From assembly GCA_002245135.1 (NCBI GenBank), contig NGBS01001216.1, positions 1 through 38,196 of the forward strand: a stretch of DNA of 38,196 nt, written 5' to 3'. The notes below the pieces were generated by a model that saw only the letters and a program-made list of their open reading frames with translations, did no database searches and was not told the DNA's origin. Below are positions 1 through 10,284 of this stretch, piece after piece (position 1 is the first letter of the stretch; every line of letters starts with the position of its first letter). The position numbers and the translations under genes are program-made. Source of the stretch: Proteromonas lacertae. Lineage: Eukaryota > Sar > Bigyra > Opalinata > Proteromonadidae.

Positions 1-702
1 CACTAAACCAAACTCTACCAAATGGATCTGTATATTTCAAATAAGCTAAATAAATATAATTATCACTTCCAGTACCAGTTTCAATATCAATCTTTTGTGT
101 ATTTCACCTTCTAATTCATCACAATCGCTTGTTGCCATATATCCATAAGCACATTTCTCTATATATAATATAATATCAAATATATACTCATTGAACAATC
201 ATATCCAGTATATTCTTCATCACAAAAACATACATGAGATTGATCTTTATCCAAAATTTATAACCTTTTGTATCTTCTTTTTGGAAATATTGAGTTCCTT
301 CATTATCTAAATATCTAGTTGCAGTACATACACCATGACCACTACAGCCATTAGGACAAGTAAGTCTTCCACAATTTGCTCCTTCATATCCTTTGTGACA
401 CACACATAATCCACTTGCTCTATCACATTCACCTTGTCCACTACATTCAAGATAGTTATGATCTTGGCTTTTTTAGTTTGATCTCAAAACTTGGATCAAC
501 ATAAGGCATACCATAAGGACAAGTTCCTATTATCAATAAATTAATTAGATTAAATACTTAAAGAACAATCACCTCCACTGTATGTTGGATTACATGTACA
601 AGTTCCAGCTTTAGTGCATGTACCATGTCCACTACAAACGTTTGGGCATAATGCTCCATACACTATAGCCACACTTATTGCTAGTACAAGCAGATATTTC
701 AT
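1..702 (-). CDS. Secreted EGF-repeat protein (5' part; continues beyond window)
   Basis: The ATG at 702 opens a signal peptide (MKYLLVLAISVAIVYGA), followed at once by Cys-rich EGF-like modules of the type CSGHGTC...CTC, CSGQGEC...CVC and CPNGCSGHGVC, then a segment ending CFCDEEYTGYDC. Two tiny introns are visible, at 527-557 (31 nt) and about 154-182 (29 nt), both GTAT...TAG. The reading frame changes about three times: near an A-run at 465-475, near a GG at about 250, and near 85-100. Conserved Cys spacing continues across each break, so these look like single-base homopolymer errors or recent lesions. The role is probably a secreted or surface protein; the ligand is unknown. The gene runs off the left edge. 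It is divergently paired with the EF-hand gene starting at 792. Confidence 0.75.
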
Positions 703-791
703 ATTTTAATAAAATTACGATGAAACGAATCAAACTTTTATGGTTTATTTTCATTTATTTTTCAAACACCCAAATCAGTTTTTATTTTTTT
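703..791. promoter_or_regulatory. Short bidirectional promoter between EGF-repeat and EF-hand genes
   Basis: Only 89 bp separate the two start codons. The interval is AT-rich and contains AAACGAATC at 723-731. The same 9-mer, on the other strand, lies in the 50-bp promoter of the cassette pair at 13572-13621. A promoter role is inferred from position only. Confidence 0.45.
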
Positions 792-1604
792 ATGAAGGAA
801 TACAAAGAGAATAAGAAAGCAAAATATACTAAAGCACAAATAAGAGCTGAAGAGGAGAGAATAGAAAGAGAAAAACAATGTTTTAAAACAGTTTTCGATA
901 TGATTGACATAAATAAGAAGGGTATGATGATTTTATAATAATTAATAAAAGGTTATATTAATTTAAACGATATTGGATATACATTGGTGAGATTGAAGAT
1001 AATGGAACAAACAAGTTTTCTTCTTACATATCTGAAAAAGAAGTGGTTGAAGAGTGATAAAGATTCACTCTCACTTGAGCAATTCACAGAAATGATAAAA
1101 CAGACTAGAGTGTTATATCAAAAACATCCAGATTCTGAGACAATCAGATGGATTGCATGCCTTACTTTATTGTAGATACTATCAAAAGACATTATGTATA
1201 TTGATATCTCTTCATCTAAATAGATTACATCAAATTCTGCTCGAAATGATATAGAAGATCATCAATTGACGGAATATTTTAGTAATTTATTTGACTATCC
1301 AAATGTACTAGAATCAATGTTTACTGAACCAAAGGTGGAAGAACTTTTTGAATATGATAAAGAAAATCCACCAAAATATATATTCCCTGTAGGTCCTGAA
1401 TTACATAGACCAGCTCATTTAATTCCACATACTCCAGAATATATACCAACTCCACCTAATGAACAGTCATTCAATGATTTACGAATATCTCCAAGAAAAA
1501 GGAATACTAAGATTAGTCCAAGACATTTACAACCAATTAATAGTAAATATCCTCAGAAGAAGAGTAAAATTAATCCAAAATATGTAGAAACTTGTGTGTA
1601 TTAA
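792..1604 (+). CDS. EF-hand calcium-binding protein with Pro/Lys-rich tail
   Basis: The preferred start is the ATG at 792 (MKEYKENKKAKYTKAQIRAE), because the upstream ATG at 720 gives a hydrophobic stretch that is probably promoter DNA. A charged N-terminal helix leads into EF-hand 1 with loop DINKKGYINLND. A 30-nt intron (922-951) splits the Gly codon of that loop. A second EF-hand-like region follows (SDKDSLSLEQFTEMI), then a second intron of about 28 nt near 1196-1223, and a tail rich in Pro, Ser and Lys (SPRKRNTKISPRHLQPINSK). The frame slips near 990, 1055 and 1140, each repaired by one base in a short run. The domain is a Ca2+ sensor; the partner is unknown. Confidence 0.7.
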
Positions 1605-1780
1605 TAATATTTAATTCATTTAGTTGTATATTTATCATATGTATTTTATATTTCAATAAAAACACATAATTCAATAAAGAATAAAAGATTATTTTATTTC
1701 AATTTATTATTATCTCCTATTATGTCGAAATGAATATAATTATTATTAATTTATATGATATTACTGTAGTGATGAAGTTA

Positions 1781-2264
1781 CTAGTCTCTCTTTTCAATGA
1801 TTCTTTTTGTTTCTTCAGTCAATCTACCTTCTCTATATTCATTATTAATTTCAAGCTAATTTACGTCCAGCTGGTGACATTATACCTGGTCCTTTAGGGC
1901 TATACAAACATAATAATAATAATAATATATACGAGTAAATGGTGGTAATCCAGCTGCAATTTCATCTTTCATATATGCTTATATTCTGCAGAAATACTAC
2001 CATTCATATATGATTGATTAACTTGATTTAATATTCGAGCTGCTGGTGATAATGCATCAAATATTCCACTTGATAATGAATTATTAGTGGTGTTGGTATT
2101 AGATAATTCACTACGTCTATTTCTATTTCTACTACTTAAATTACTCTATTAATAAAAATAATAAAATATATATTTATACTCTTGTTTCTTCATCTCCATC
2201 TAATGATAATTGATTGAATGATGTAGACAATTCAATATCATCAATAATATTAGGAGGAGGTGGT

Positions 2265-2298
<34 letters not shown>

Positions 2299-4233
2299 TT
2301 AAACTATTTACACTACTACCATAAAAACCATCTAATGAATGATCAAATAATTCACTATTATTCATATCATCCATTTTGAATTCCCATTGGATATTATTTC
2401 CATCTTCAGATAATGATGTTGATGATGTATTTATACTATGATTATAACCAGCTTCAAAGGCTCTTAACATTAATTGTTTATCTCTTTCATTGATTCCTAA
2501 TCCTTCTAATGATTTGAGATATTCTTTAGCTTGTTTAGAGAGTTGTTTGTTATATTATTATTATTTCCTTTGATAGATAAAGAGGAAGAAGAAGAAGAGG
2601 AGATTGATATATTCTGTTGTTGATATAGTGATTGTTGTTGTAAAGGTGGAGGTGGTGGAGGTTGTTGTTGTTGTTTTAATCCTCTAGAGAGTGATGGTAA
2701 TTTTGTATTAGTAGTTGTTGTAGTAGTAGAAGACACAGAAGATGATGATATAATTGGATTATTATTATTATTGAGTATAGGAGGTGGCATATTAGAATAA
2801 AGTGATGAAGATGAGGATGAGGATATTAATGGTGAGTTTGATGGGATTTGAGATGATAATAACATATTATTATTACTATTATTAGTTGATAGTGGTTCAG
2901 GGATATTTAATGATGCAGAATTGGATAAATCAAATGAATTTGTATTTGAATGGGATGAATTATTATTGAGTTTATTACTATTTGAATTATTATTATTATT
3001 ATTGGAGGATGAAAGTAGTAGATTATTCCCTGTAGCTGTTGAGGATGATAATAATAATATATCTGACTGTAAAGAAGATGCTGAAGCCATTGAAGATGAT
3101 GTTAATGGTTGCTGTAATAGTTGAGATGGTTGTGAAGATGAAGATGATGATGATGATTGATATTTTTTCTCTTCAATATTCATCGATGGAATAATCACGT
3201 TACTTGTCATGTTATTAATATCATATAATGTAGCTGATGGTATTGGAATTGGAGGTGAAGGAGGTATTGATTTAATATGAGGAGCATTTGGACCTAAGGA
3301 TTTCAATAAAGTTGGTCTCTTTGGTAATGATTGAGTTAATGGATCTGTTGTATCGATTGGTGGCAGCTCTGCTAAATTCTTCTTTGTTTTTATTGGTCTA
3401 GGTTTGATAGGTTCAATACAATTGAATTGTGAATCTTGTTCAAGTTTATTCTGTAGTTTCTTTCTCATTGCAGAGTTCCAACGGTTTTTTACTGCATTTT
3501 CACTCCTTCCTGGCATCATTTTAGCTATTTCACTCCATTTATTACCATACTGTCGTTGTAATGAGATTAATTTCAAATCTTCATCACTAGTCCATTCAGA
3601 TTTCTTCACCGAAGGATCTAGATGGTTAAACCATCTTTCTCTACATTGTTTGCCTACTCTTCCTGGAACATGAGCAGCTATATCACTCCACTTTGTCATT
3701 CCTTTCTTTATACACTCTACAATCATCTCATCTTCTTCTTTAGTCCAAGGACCTTTTATTAAACCTGATTTCATTATTTTCTGATATCTTTGATAACATT
3801 GAGTTTCTGAATGTCGACCTCCAAAGTATTCCTCTGATATTCTTCTCCAATTCTTTGTACCTAACGCTTTTACACCTTCCCGTAATGCTTCATCCTCTTC
3901 CCTTCTCCATTTCGTCTCAACTGGGATTTCTTCAACTTCCTCTGCCTCTTCCTCACCTTCTAAATAGCCATCTTCACCTCCTAACCGTCTAACACTCCTT
4001 TTCAAATCTGGGGTCTCATACATCGGTAATCCAGTCACAGATTGGTTCATGGGATTTTTTCTTGCTGATCTTTTTGGCTGAACACCAATAACTGGTGCAG
4101 ATTTTGAACTCTGCATTACCGGCTTTTTAAGAACCGGAATGGATTCAAATGAACCATCAAGAGAGGAAGTAGGATGAACTTGACGTTTTCTAGCTACAAA
4201 TTCAGTAGAGTTGTCCTCATAATAGTTCATCAT
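1781..4233 (-). CDS. Three-repeat MYB (3R-MYB/c-Myb type) transcription factor
   Basis: A 575-codon open stretch from the ATG at 4233 carries three tandem MYB repeats. R1 is at about residues 106-155 (W at the start, KNWRRI), R2 at about 160-208 (GPWTKEEDE...RERWFNHL) and R3 at about 211-260 (EWTSDED...NAVKNRW). R2 and R3 have the usual Trp spacing of c-Myb/plant MYB3R DNA-binding domains. Downstream are long low-complexity Ser, Asn, Gln and Pro runs. Coding continues past the first stop after a one-base slip near 2540 (KEYLKSLEGLG...). It crosses an intron starting near 2177, a second near 1916 and further slips near 1979 and 1853, ending at a TAG at 1781. Probable role: sequence-specific nuclear transcription regulator, often cell-cycle linked in 3R-MYB families. 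The 3' exon model is approximate. Confidence 0.85.
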
Positions 4234-4596
4234 ATGATTTTAACCTTTCCTCTAATTTAAAAAAACAAGAAAAGTTTAATTGGTTCAAAATAGAAACAGC
4301 TCTAACTCAGATCGTGTCATTCAAATTCAAAAAATAGACAGTTTGAAGGGTTAGTTATGTAATACTCGCATTTTATATGGTATTTACTCATATATATAAG
4401 ACATTTTAGAAAATAAGACAGAAATATTTTCTCAATTGTTTTTAAAAAATCTATAATATGTGATGTAAAACTCAAAACCGTCTTTAATTGCAATATTATT
4501 TGTAAAATTGAAAGACTAAGTCTATATCAATCAATCTAAAATTAATCATTTACTCACAAAAGTTTATCTATCTCATTTTAGACTTTATTTTGCAAA
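4234..4596. other. Intergenic region between 3R-MYB and tRNA-Pro
   Basis: These 363 bp of AT-rich DNA lie upstream of the MYB start and the tRNA. I see no convincing ORF, repeat or RNA. It presumably contains the MYB promoter. Confidence 0.5.
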
Positions 4597-4668
4597 GGCC
4601 AGCTGGTCTAGTGGTATGATTCTCGCTTCGGGTGCGAGAGGTCAGGGGTTCGATTCCCCTGTTGGCCC
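4597..4668 (+). tRNA. tRNA-Pro (anticodon CGG)
   Basis: This is a complete 72-nt cloverleaf. The acceptor stem GGCCAGC (4597-4603) pairs with GTTGGCC (4661-4667), including one G-U, with discriminator C at 4668. The anticodon stem CTCGC/GCGAG (4622-4626, 4634-4638) closes a 7-nt loop whose anticodon, CGG, is at 4629-4631. The T-stem AGGGG/CCCCT closes the loop TTCGATT, which matches the internal B box. There is no intron and no encoded CCA. The sequence closely resembles canonical eukaryotic tRNA-Pro in the D and anticodon arms. Confidence 0.97.
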
Positions 4669-4670
4669 AA

Positions 4671-4683
4671 TTTTTTCTTTTTT
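4671..4683 (+). terminator. RNA polymerase III terminator of tRNA-Pro
   Basis: Two T-runs (six Ts, C, six Ts) start two bases after the tRNA discriminator base, as expected for Pol III termination. Confidence 0.8.
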
Positions 4684-4859
4684 ATGTTTCATTATTTTCT
4701 TTTTTATCTACACATTCAATTACATTTTACAACGCATTCTTCTGCCACTTTGTACTATATCCCCCCATCTTTATAATTATACCTATAATTATGTTGTACT
4801 GAATCTGATTGAGTTAGAATGACAAAAAATAATTAACTTCTAAAATAATCGAAAAATAG

Positions 4860-7141
4860 ATGTATCGTCCTAAAATAAAGTCCTATCATAAGTTGTACGT
4901 TATAAATAAGTTTATTTATCTATAGAGAAGCTGTAGATTCACTTCGTTCGTTGAATTTTTCTGTATTAGACACTTATTCTGAAGAACAATATATGTCACC
5001 TATTGATATATTAGAAGAACCTCAACAAACAACGTATAGTATAGTTATATCGTTTTAGATCTCATTTTCGGACACTTACATTGATTTTGAGAAAATTCCT
5101 TTATGGTCCATCCTCTTGGCTTTTAGTTGCTTTTATTGGTATTACTAGTGGTATATTTGGTATTACATTCACCTCATTGTTGAATATGATGTGGAGGATA
5201 AGAAATACATAGTATTTTAACCATTATTTTATCAATACAATAGTTTCACAGATAAACTATATAAATTAATATTATGGGCAGTTGGTTTTGCCTTCTTAGG
5301 TTCATATATATCAGCCAAAATCTCAACTGATGTATATTATTCATCTATTTTTAACATATTAATATCTATTATTATAGATCAATGGTTCAGGAATACCTGA
5401 AATGAAAATCATCATCTCAGGAGTGCACAAACCTCAACCATTAACATTAGCAGCATTAGTTGGTAAAATATGGGGATTACTATGTTGTCTCACATCAGGC
5501 ATGTCAGTTGGTCGTACTTGCCCTTTCGTACATATCTCCTGTATATTTGCTAATCAATATATGACATTTCCATTTTTCAAATCTATACATGAACATCATG
5601 GAAGATTAAAAACACAAATATTAATAGCAGCAGCTGCTTCTGGATTGGCTGCTGCTTTTGGCACACCATATGGGGGTGTGATTTTCGCAATTGAATTGTC
5701 CTGTTCATATTTTCAGGTAAATAACTTATGGAGGACTTATTTATGTTCATTTATGTGTATTTTGATTTATACAACTGTTGATTCTTTTACCAGTTTTCAT
5801 GCTTTTAATCGAACTTTTTTCCCAAAATATGAAGTTGATAAATCAATTTTTGTGTATTTGTTAGCAGGAGTTATATGTGGATTTTTATCAGTTTTTTTTG
5901 TGTATAAACTAATATTCATTATATATATATATATATATATAATATATCAAAATAGGTATTGTGTAAATTTCTTATTTATACTTCGGAAAAAGGTCTTAAA
6001 AATTGTCAAATGGAAATTTCAAAATTATTTAGAATGTTGTTTTGTAGCTGCAATAACAGCAGTTTTCGCATATTATTACCCCATATTTAGACGTCCTGAT
6101 AGTGTATTAATTAATGAATTCTTCAGTAATGAAACACTTTCACATTTTGACACAGTAAGTTGGAAAGAACACAATACAATTCCAAAAATTATATTTTATA
6201 TAATTGTCAAATTCGGTTTAACCGTCGCTGCTATTGGTTTACCCATTCCCTGCGGTTTATTCGTTCCTTTATTAGCTATAGGTGCAGGTATTGGTAGATT
6301 AATTGGTGAATTATTTCAACATTATCAGAATGATGTTCCTGGTGCTTTTGCTGTTGTTTCTGCTGCTGCTTTTGCTTCAGGTTGTACTCAGACTATTGCT
6401 CCTGGTATTATTATTATAGAATTAACTGGTCAAAATAATGAACTATTTCCTGTATTATTAGCTGTGTTGGTTAGTTATACTATTGCTGAAACTGTAACTA
6501 AATCAATATTTGATGTGCTGATATATTTTAAAGAAGATCCTTGTTTACCTTTAATTCCTGCTGAATATTTAATTAATTATACAGTTGGTAAAGTACAGAG
6601 TAGACCTGATCACTTTTTAACACCGAAAAGCACTTATGCTGAAGCTGAAATCTTATTAAAATATCTTAAACCAAACATTTCTGGTATTCCAATTGTTACA
6701 AATGAACAAGAAATGATTTTGATTGGTTCAATATCTGTTAATTCTTTGAAGTATATGGTTGAAGCAATTAAAATGCAGGATTATGAATTTACTGTATCTG
6801 AAATGCCTTGGATTTTGAATTATTTTAAACCACTGAAAGATATATATTTAAAACAATCTGAGTTGTTTCAATATGATAAATATGTAAAAGAAAATTTTGT
6901 TACAATTAATGATAAGATTGCACTTCCATGTCCTATTGGTTATTCTATTAGAACACCTCTTGCTGTTGATATTTCTCCATATACTGTTTTTGCTGTTGCA
7001 CCATTATTGAAAGTGTATTTTATGTTTTCATCTGACTTTTGCTCAAGATTGTATGTAACTGAACAAGGTAAATTAATAGGTGAAGTAGATAAAGCAAATT
7101 TATTTAAGTTTATAAAGGAAGAATTAAAAGATGTCGCTTAA
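4860..7141 (+). CDS. CLC-family chloride channel with C-terminal CBS pair
   Basis: The model starts at the ATG at 4860 and removes five introns: 4895-4925 (31 nt), 5034-5058 (25), 5212-5243 (32), 5332-5377 (46) and 5902-5955 (54, with an AT microsatellite and no in-frame stop). This leaves exactly 2094 nt, or 697 aa. Selectivity signatures are present: GSGIPE (about residues 130-135), GxxVG...P (MSVGRTCPFVHI) and GLFVP. The external gating glutamate motif G(K/R)EGP is GRTCP here, with Thr at about 175. The internal proton glutamate position, second E of transporter-type EE, is Leu (AIELSCSYF, about 235). Both changes fit a Cl- channel rather than a 2Cl-/H+ exchanger. Two CBS domains follow the membrane region (about 460-690). 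Membrane location is certain from the fold; the compartment is unknown. Confidence 0.92.
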
Positions 7142-7367
7142 TAATTATAATTTATTTTTCATTTTGTAATGTACTTTTTTTTATATTTAATAAAATAGAA
7201 AATTGTTTTTTTTGTATTGTTGTTTAGCCTACACATAACTATGCTACATATATAACATACACTACTTTTTTAAATTATAAAATATCTATTTTTAAATAAC
7301 CCACTAATTTATCTAAAATAGCAAGTTATTAACACCTTCTTAAATCACTAAAATTATTTTGTAGATT

Positions 7368-8047
7368 ATGTCAACCACTCAGAAGATTACTAACTATCAT
7401 TCAAGATCAAATTGTTCAAAAGGTACAAATATAAAAAAGAAGAGCCGAGGAATGATAGTATCAGCACATCAGAGTAATAAAGATAGTAAGTGTGTTTCAA
7501 TTAAAAATTCTGATGAATAGAAGGAGAGTATGATCATATAAATAAAATATTATTAGATGTTATGCCATATAATGCTACATTCATGAATGATTCAAGAATG
7601 AAAAATAAATCTGTATTTTGAATGAGTATTATAACATAGTCAGTTGTATATTCAGAAGGAGTAGATTTAAGCATGACTTTAGAAGATTTATCAGTTGATT
7701 ATTCTCCTTCGTTGATATTGAAAGTGAATGATAATCCAAAATTAAAAGAAAAGGCTAATATAAGTTTAGAAGAGTTTAAAAATATAGTTAAAAATGGTCC
7801 TCCGTCATTAGATTATATATATTCAGAAGGAATATCTGATAAATCTGTAGCTTATTCATTGCTTGAACCAGATGGTAGAAAAGCACATGTATCAATAAGA
7901 TTACATGAAAGACCACAGAAGATTTATGGATATTATTATGGTAAAAGAGTTGTTAATAAGATCATAAGTGAAGATTATGCTGATGAATGGCTAAAATTAG
8001 CTAAAATGACAGAAAGAAAATTACCTCATATCTTGATTAATACTTAA
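7368..8047 (+). CDS. Hypothetical 205-aa protein
   Basis: The ATG at 7368 (MSTTQKITNYHSR) starts a basic N-terminus. Introns at 7486-7520 (35 nt, GTAAGT...TAG) and 7613-7639 (27 nt, GTAT...TAG) are needed to keep the frame. After splicing, 618 nt encode 205 aa with no internal stop. The C-terminal half is mixed hydrophobic and charged, with a short Tyr-rich strand (KIYGYYYGKR) and the ending KLPHILINT. No signal peptide, membrane segment or family motif was recognised. Codon use looks normal for the window, so I regard it as a real gene of unknown function. Confidence 0.7.
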
Positions 8048-8101
8048 AACACAAATGGTTATTTTTATTGTTTATACTTTCTCTTTAATACATTTTTTTC
8101 G

Positions 8102-9625
8102 ATTAAAACAAATTCATAAAATTATAAAGATTATAAATATTTTGAATAAAAATAAATTAATTGAGGGATTGATGTATGAATTTTTGAGTTCTCTCCAATA
8201 AAGTTAATAGTACAATCATCAAGCACTTGTATGGATAAATTATATCTATTTTTATTCATTTCTCCATTACAAATCTTTAATCTCTTAGAAGGACTTATTT
8301 GTATATTTCGTTTTATGCTGTTTGTTATCATATGATTGTTACTAACTTTTATATTACTTGATATTATCGGTTGGATAGAATTACTTTCTGATAATTGATT
8401 AATTTGTTTGGGTAATATTTTTATGTTTTTTGATTTTTGTTTCTTTTCATTTGTTTTACTTTGATCTAGTTTATCCTACTGAGATTTAAATTCTGACATT
8501 ATTAATGGAATTAATTCAGGATAATTATTTACATAAAATTGATATTCTATATGATTTCTTTTTTTATCCAAATCAGCTAAATCTAAATACATCTGTTTAT
8601 CAATTGCCTTTAATTTGTTCCAAGATTTTTTAACACTTTTATTGATTGCATTCTGGTTAATTAAATCAACATTACATTCTCTATTTAGCTCATACTCTTT
8701 ATGATATTTTTCATAATGTTCAAATGGAGTTAATGATGGTGTTATGGTATTTTCTAGTTTATGTTTATACTTACAACAGTTTTAAATGTTTGAAATAAGA
8801 ATAAAATCTTGAATAATGTTAATCTCAGTATAATGCAAAGTAAAATAGTAATGAAATAAGAAATGATCATTACTATTTGTTATTATTTCCAACTATTTCT
8901 AACAATAATTTGGACTTTCTATCAAAACCATATGTTTTATTGATAATTAATGACCATATTTTCATTAAATCATCTGAAGGCTTTTTTCTATATTTCTGTA
9001 GGTAAAGTAATATAAATTAGATTGTAATTCACAAACAGTATACTCATTATTTTGATTATGGACTATTTTACACACTCTACTTCCATCAGATAATATTATA
9101 GTGAAATTAATATCATAATAATAGGATTTTACTAATTAGTATAAGAATTTAACAAATACATATTTGAATATATTCATCATAACTCAATTTTCCATCTGAA
9201 AATTTGTAACGAATTAAACTGCTTGATATAAGTAAACTGTTAACTTGGACTTCCATAATTAGAATAACAAACACTCCATTTTACCCAATCCAACCGATTT
9301 TGATTTGCTAATGATTATCTATAAAATAATATAACAATTAGAATGTTCATTACACTTGTTCTATATTAAAAATCAGACAATGATCTTCATTTGACTGTTT
9401 GGAGCTTAAATCGGTATACAATATTTGATAATCAACTGAATTATTAAAATTAAAGTTTAAAAACACTGAGTCCATAAGTGTAGAGCATAGTTTAAGAAAA
9501 AAGAATTTTGATGGTAATTTAGTCAATTTGACATTTAATTACATTTTTATATTTTGTCTTATCTCGGTTGTTTTCAATGATTATTAAAAGTGAAATATGT
9601 AAAAATGAAGGGCATATATTAAGTT
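8102..9625. repeat. Direct repeat A (left flank of the cassette array)
   Basis: This segment matches 29254-30800 in the same orientation over about 1.5 kb, with scattered substitutions and several indels (for example, about 36 bp present near 30020-30060 are absent here). It contains a damaged HMG-box locus and the first codons of the BTB gene. It breaks off at about 9625-9640 into a pseudokinase fragment. A and A-prime bracket the tandem cassettes. They are clearly more diverged than the cassettes are from one another, so this duplication is older. Confidence 0.9.
8131..9475 (-). pseudogene. HMG-box protein gene, left (damaged) copy
   Basis: By comparison with the copy at 29283-30651, the gene starts at an ATG at 9475 (MDSVFLNFNF). 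The HMG-box-like segment (TPFEHYEKYHKEYELN...SWNKLKAIDKQMYLD...DKKRNHIEYQFY) lies at about 8520-8750. Here a CAG codon after the box is TAG (about 8476-8478), a run of five A is four (near 9280), and about 36 bp of an upstream exon are missing. The last 66 codons (8131-8331) remain open in both copies. The gene is probably non-functional, although single-base errors cannot be excluded for some lesions. HMG boxes bind DNA in the nucleus. Confidence 0.6.
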
Positions 9626-9630
9626 CCAAT
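9577..9630 (+). pseudogene. Truncated 5' end of the BTB gene
   Basis: The ATG at 9577 begins MIIKSEICKNEG, almost identical to the start of the intact BTB gene at 30754 (MIIKSETCKNEG). The match stops after roughly 15 codons, where the sequence jumps into the pseudokinase fragment. It is a duplication remnant, not a gene. Confidence 0.75.
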
Positions 9631-9633
9631 GTA

Positions 9634-9888
9634 ATTATCTTCATTAAATGGTAATTTCTTACAAATCATTTCATATAATATACATCCAATTGACCAAATC
9701 ACACTTTTATCATTACATTCATATCCATTCAGTTCTTCTGGGCTTTTGAAATTCACATCATACAATCTCATATCTTCATCTTTTCTCAATACATTCAAGA
9801 ATAAATCACATAACTTTATACTACTATCATCTATTATTACATTGGAACTCTTTAAACTATCAACTACTAAATCATACTTATTCAACAA
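9634..9888 (-). pseudogene. Orphan pseudokinase fragment
   Basis: About 255 bp match the central kinase region of the cassette gene (12907 to about 13161), covering the VDSLKSSN, KLCD, SPEELNG and WSIGC motifs. It has no N-lobe, C-lobe end or LRRs. It sits exactly at the join between repeat A and cassette 1. The short sequence ATTAT is shared by both parents at the left junction, which suggests microhomology-mediated rearrangement. Confidence 0.85.
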
Positions 9889-9919
9889 CACTTATTATAA
9901 AAATATGTGCAATTCAATT

Positions 9920-10200
9920 AAAGTATCTGGTCCACTTGACACTCCATAAAATATTTTCAATGGTAATCCTTTTGGTCTGATTTTAGAGTAATCCATACAA
10001 TCTTTACCAAAGTAAGCATCTAACATTTTGATTGTTATTTTTACTCACCCTTCCCTACTATTTGTATTTCATTTTGGCTTTTTGTATCAAATCCTACACC
10101 AAATCAAAACATTGAAATATCCATTAAAAATTCAAATAGCTGGTGAGTTTTTATCTATTTTTTCATTTTGTTTTTACTCATGTCATACTGGTGTTTCTGA
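9920..10200 (-). pseudogene. Glycosyltransferase-like remnant, cassette 1 (family uncertain)
   Basis: The most coding-like stretch on the minus strand (about 9915-10025) reads MLDAYFGKDCMDYSKIRPKG, then LPLKIFYGVSSG. The part preceding it on this strand is interrupted. It also lacks the segment reading KKLAAVINNC seen in copies 2 and 3. That segment faintly recalls the start of the GT10 fucosyltransferase C-domain, but the evidence is weak. It looks like a decayed 3' neighbour of the pseudokinase gene. Confidence 0.3.
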
Positions 10201-10284
10201 TGGAAGTATTTCATATTATAAACTAGATCGTACATTTTATCAAAAGATCAATTCAAAAATTACAAATATATTAACAACAATAAT

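Noticed and set aside
2921-3124. Plus-strand ORFs opposite the MYB gene (also 3404-3673)
   Set aside because: They are antisense shadows of Ser/Asn/Gln-rich and MYB-repeat coding sequence.
4616-4822. A 68-codon ORF across the tRNA gene
   Set aside because: It overlaps a perfect tRNA-Pro and its Pol III terminator and is low-complexity Phe/Ile.
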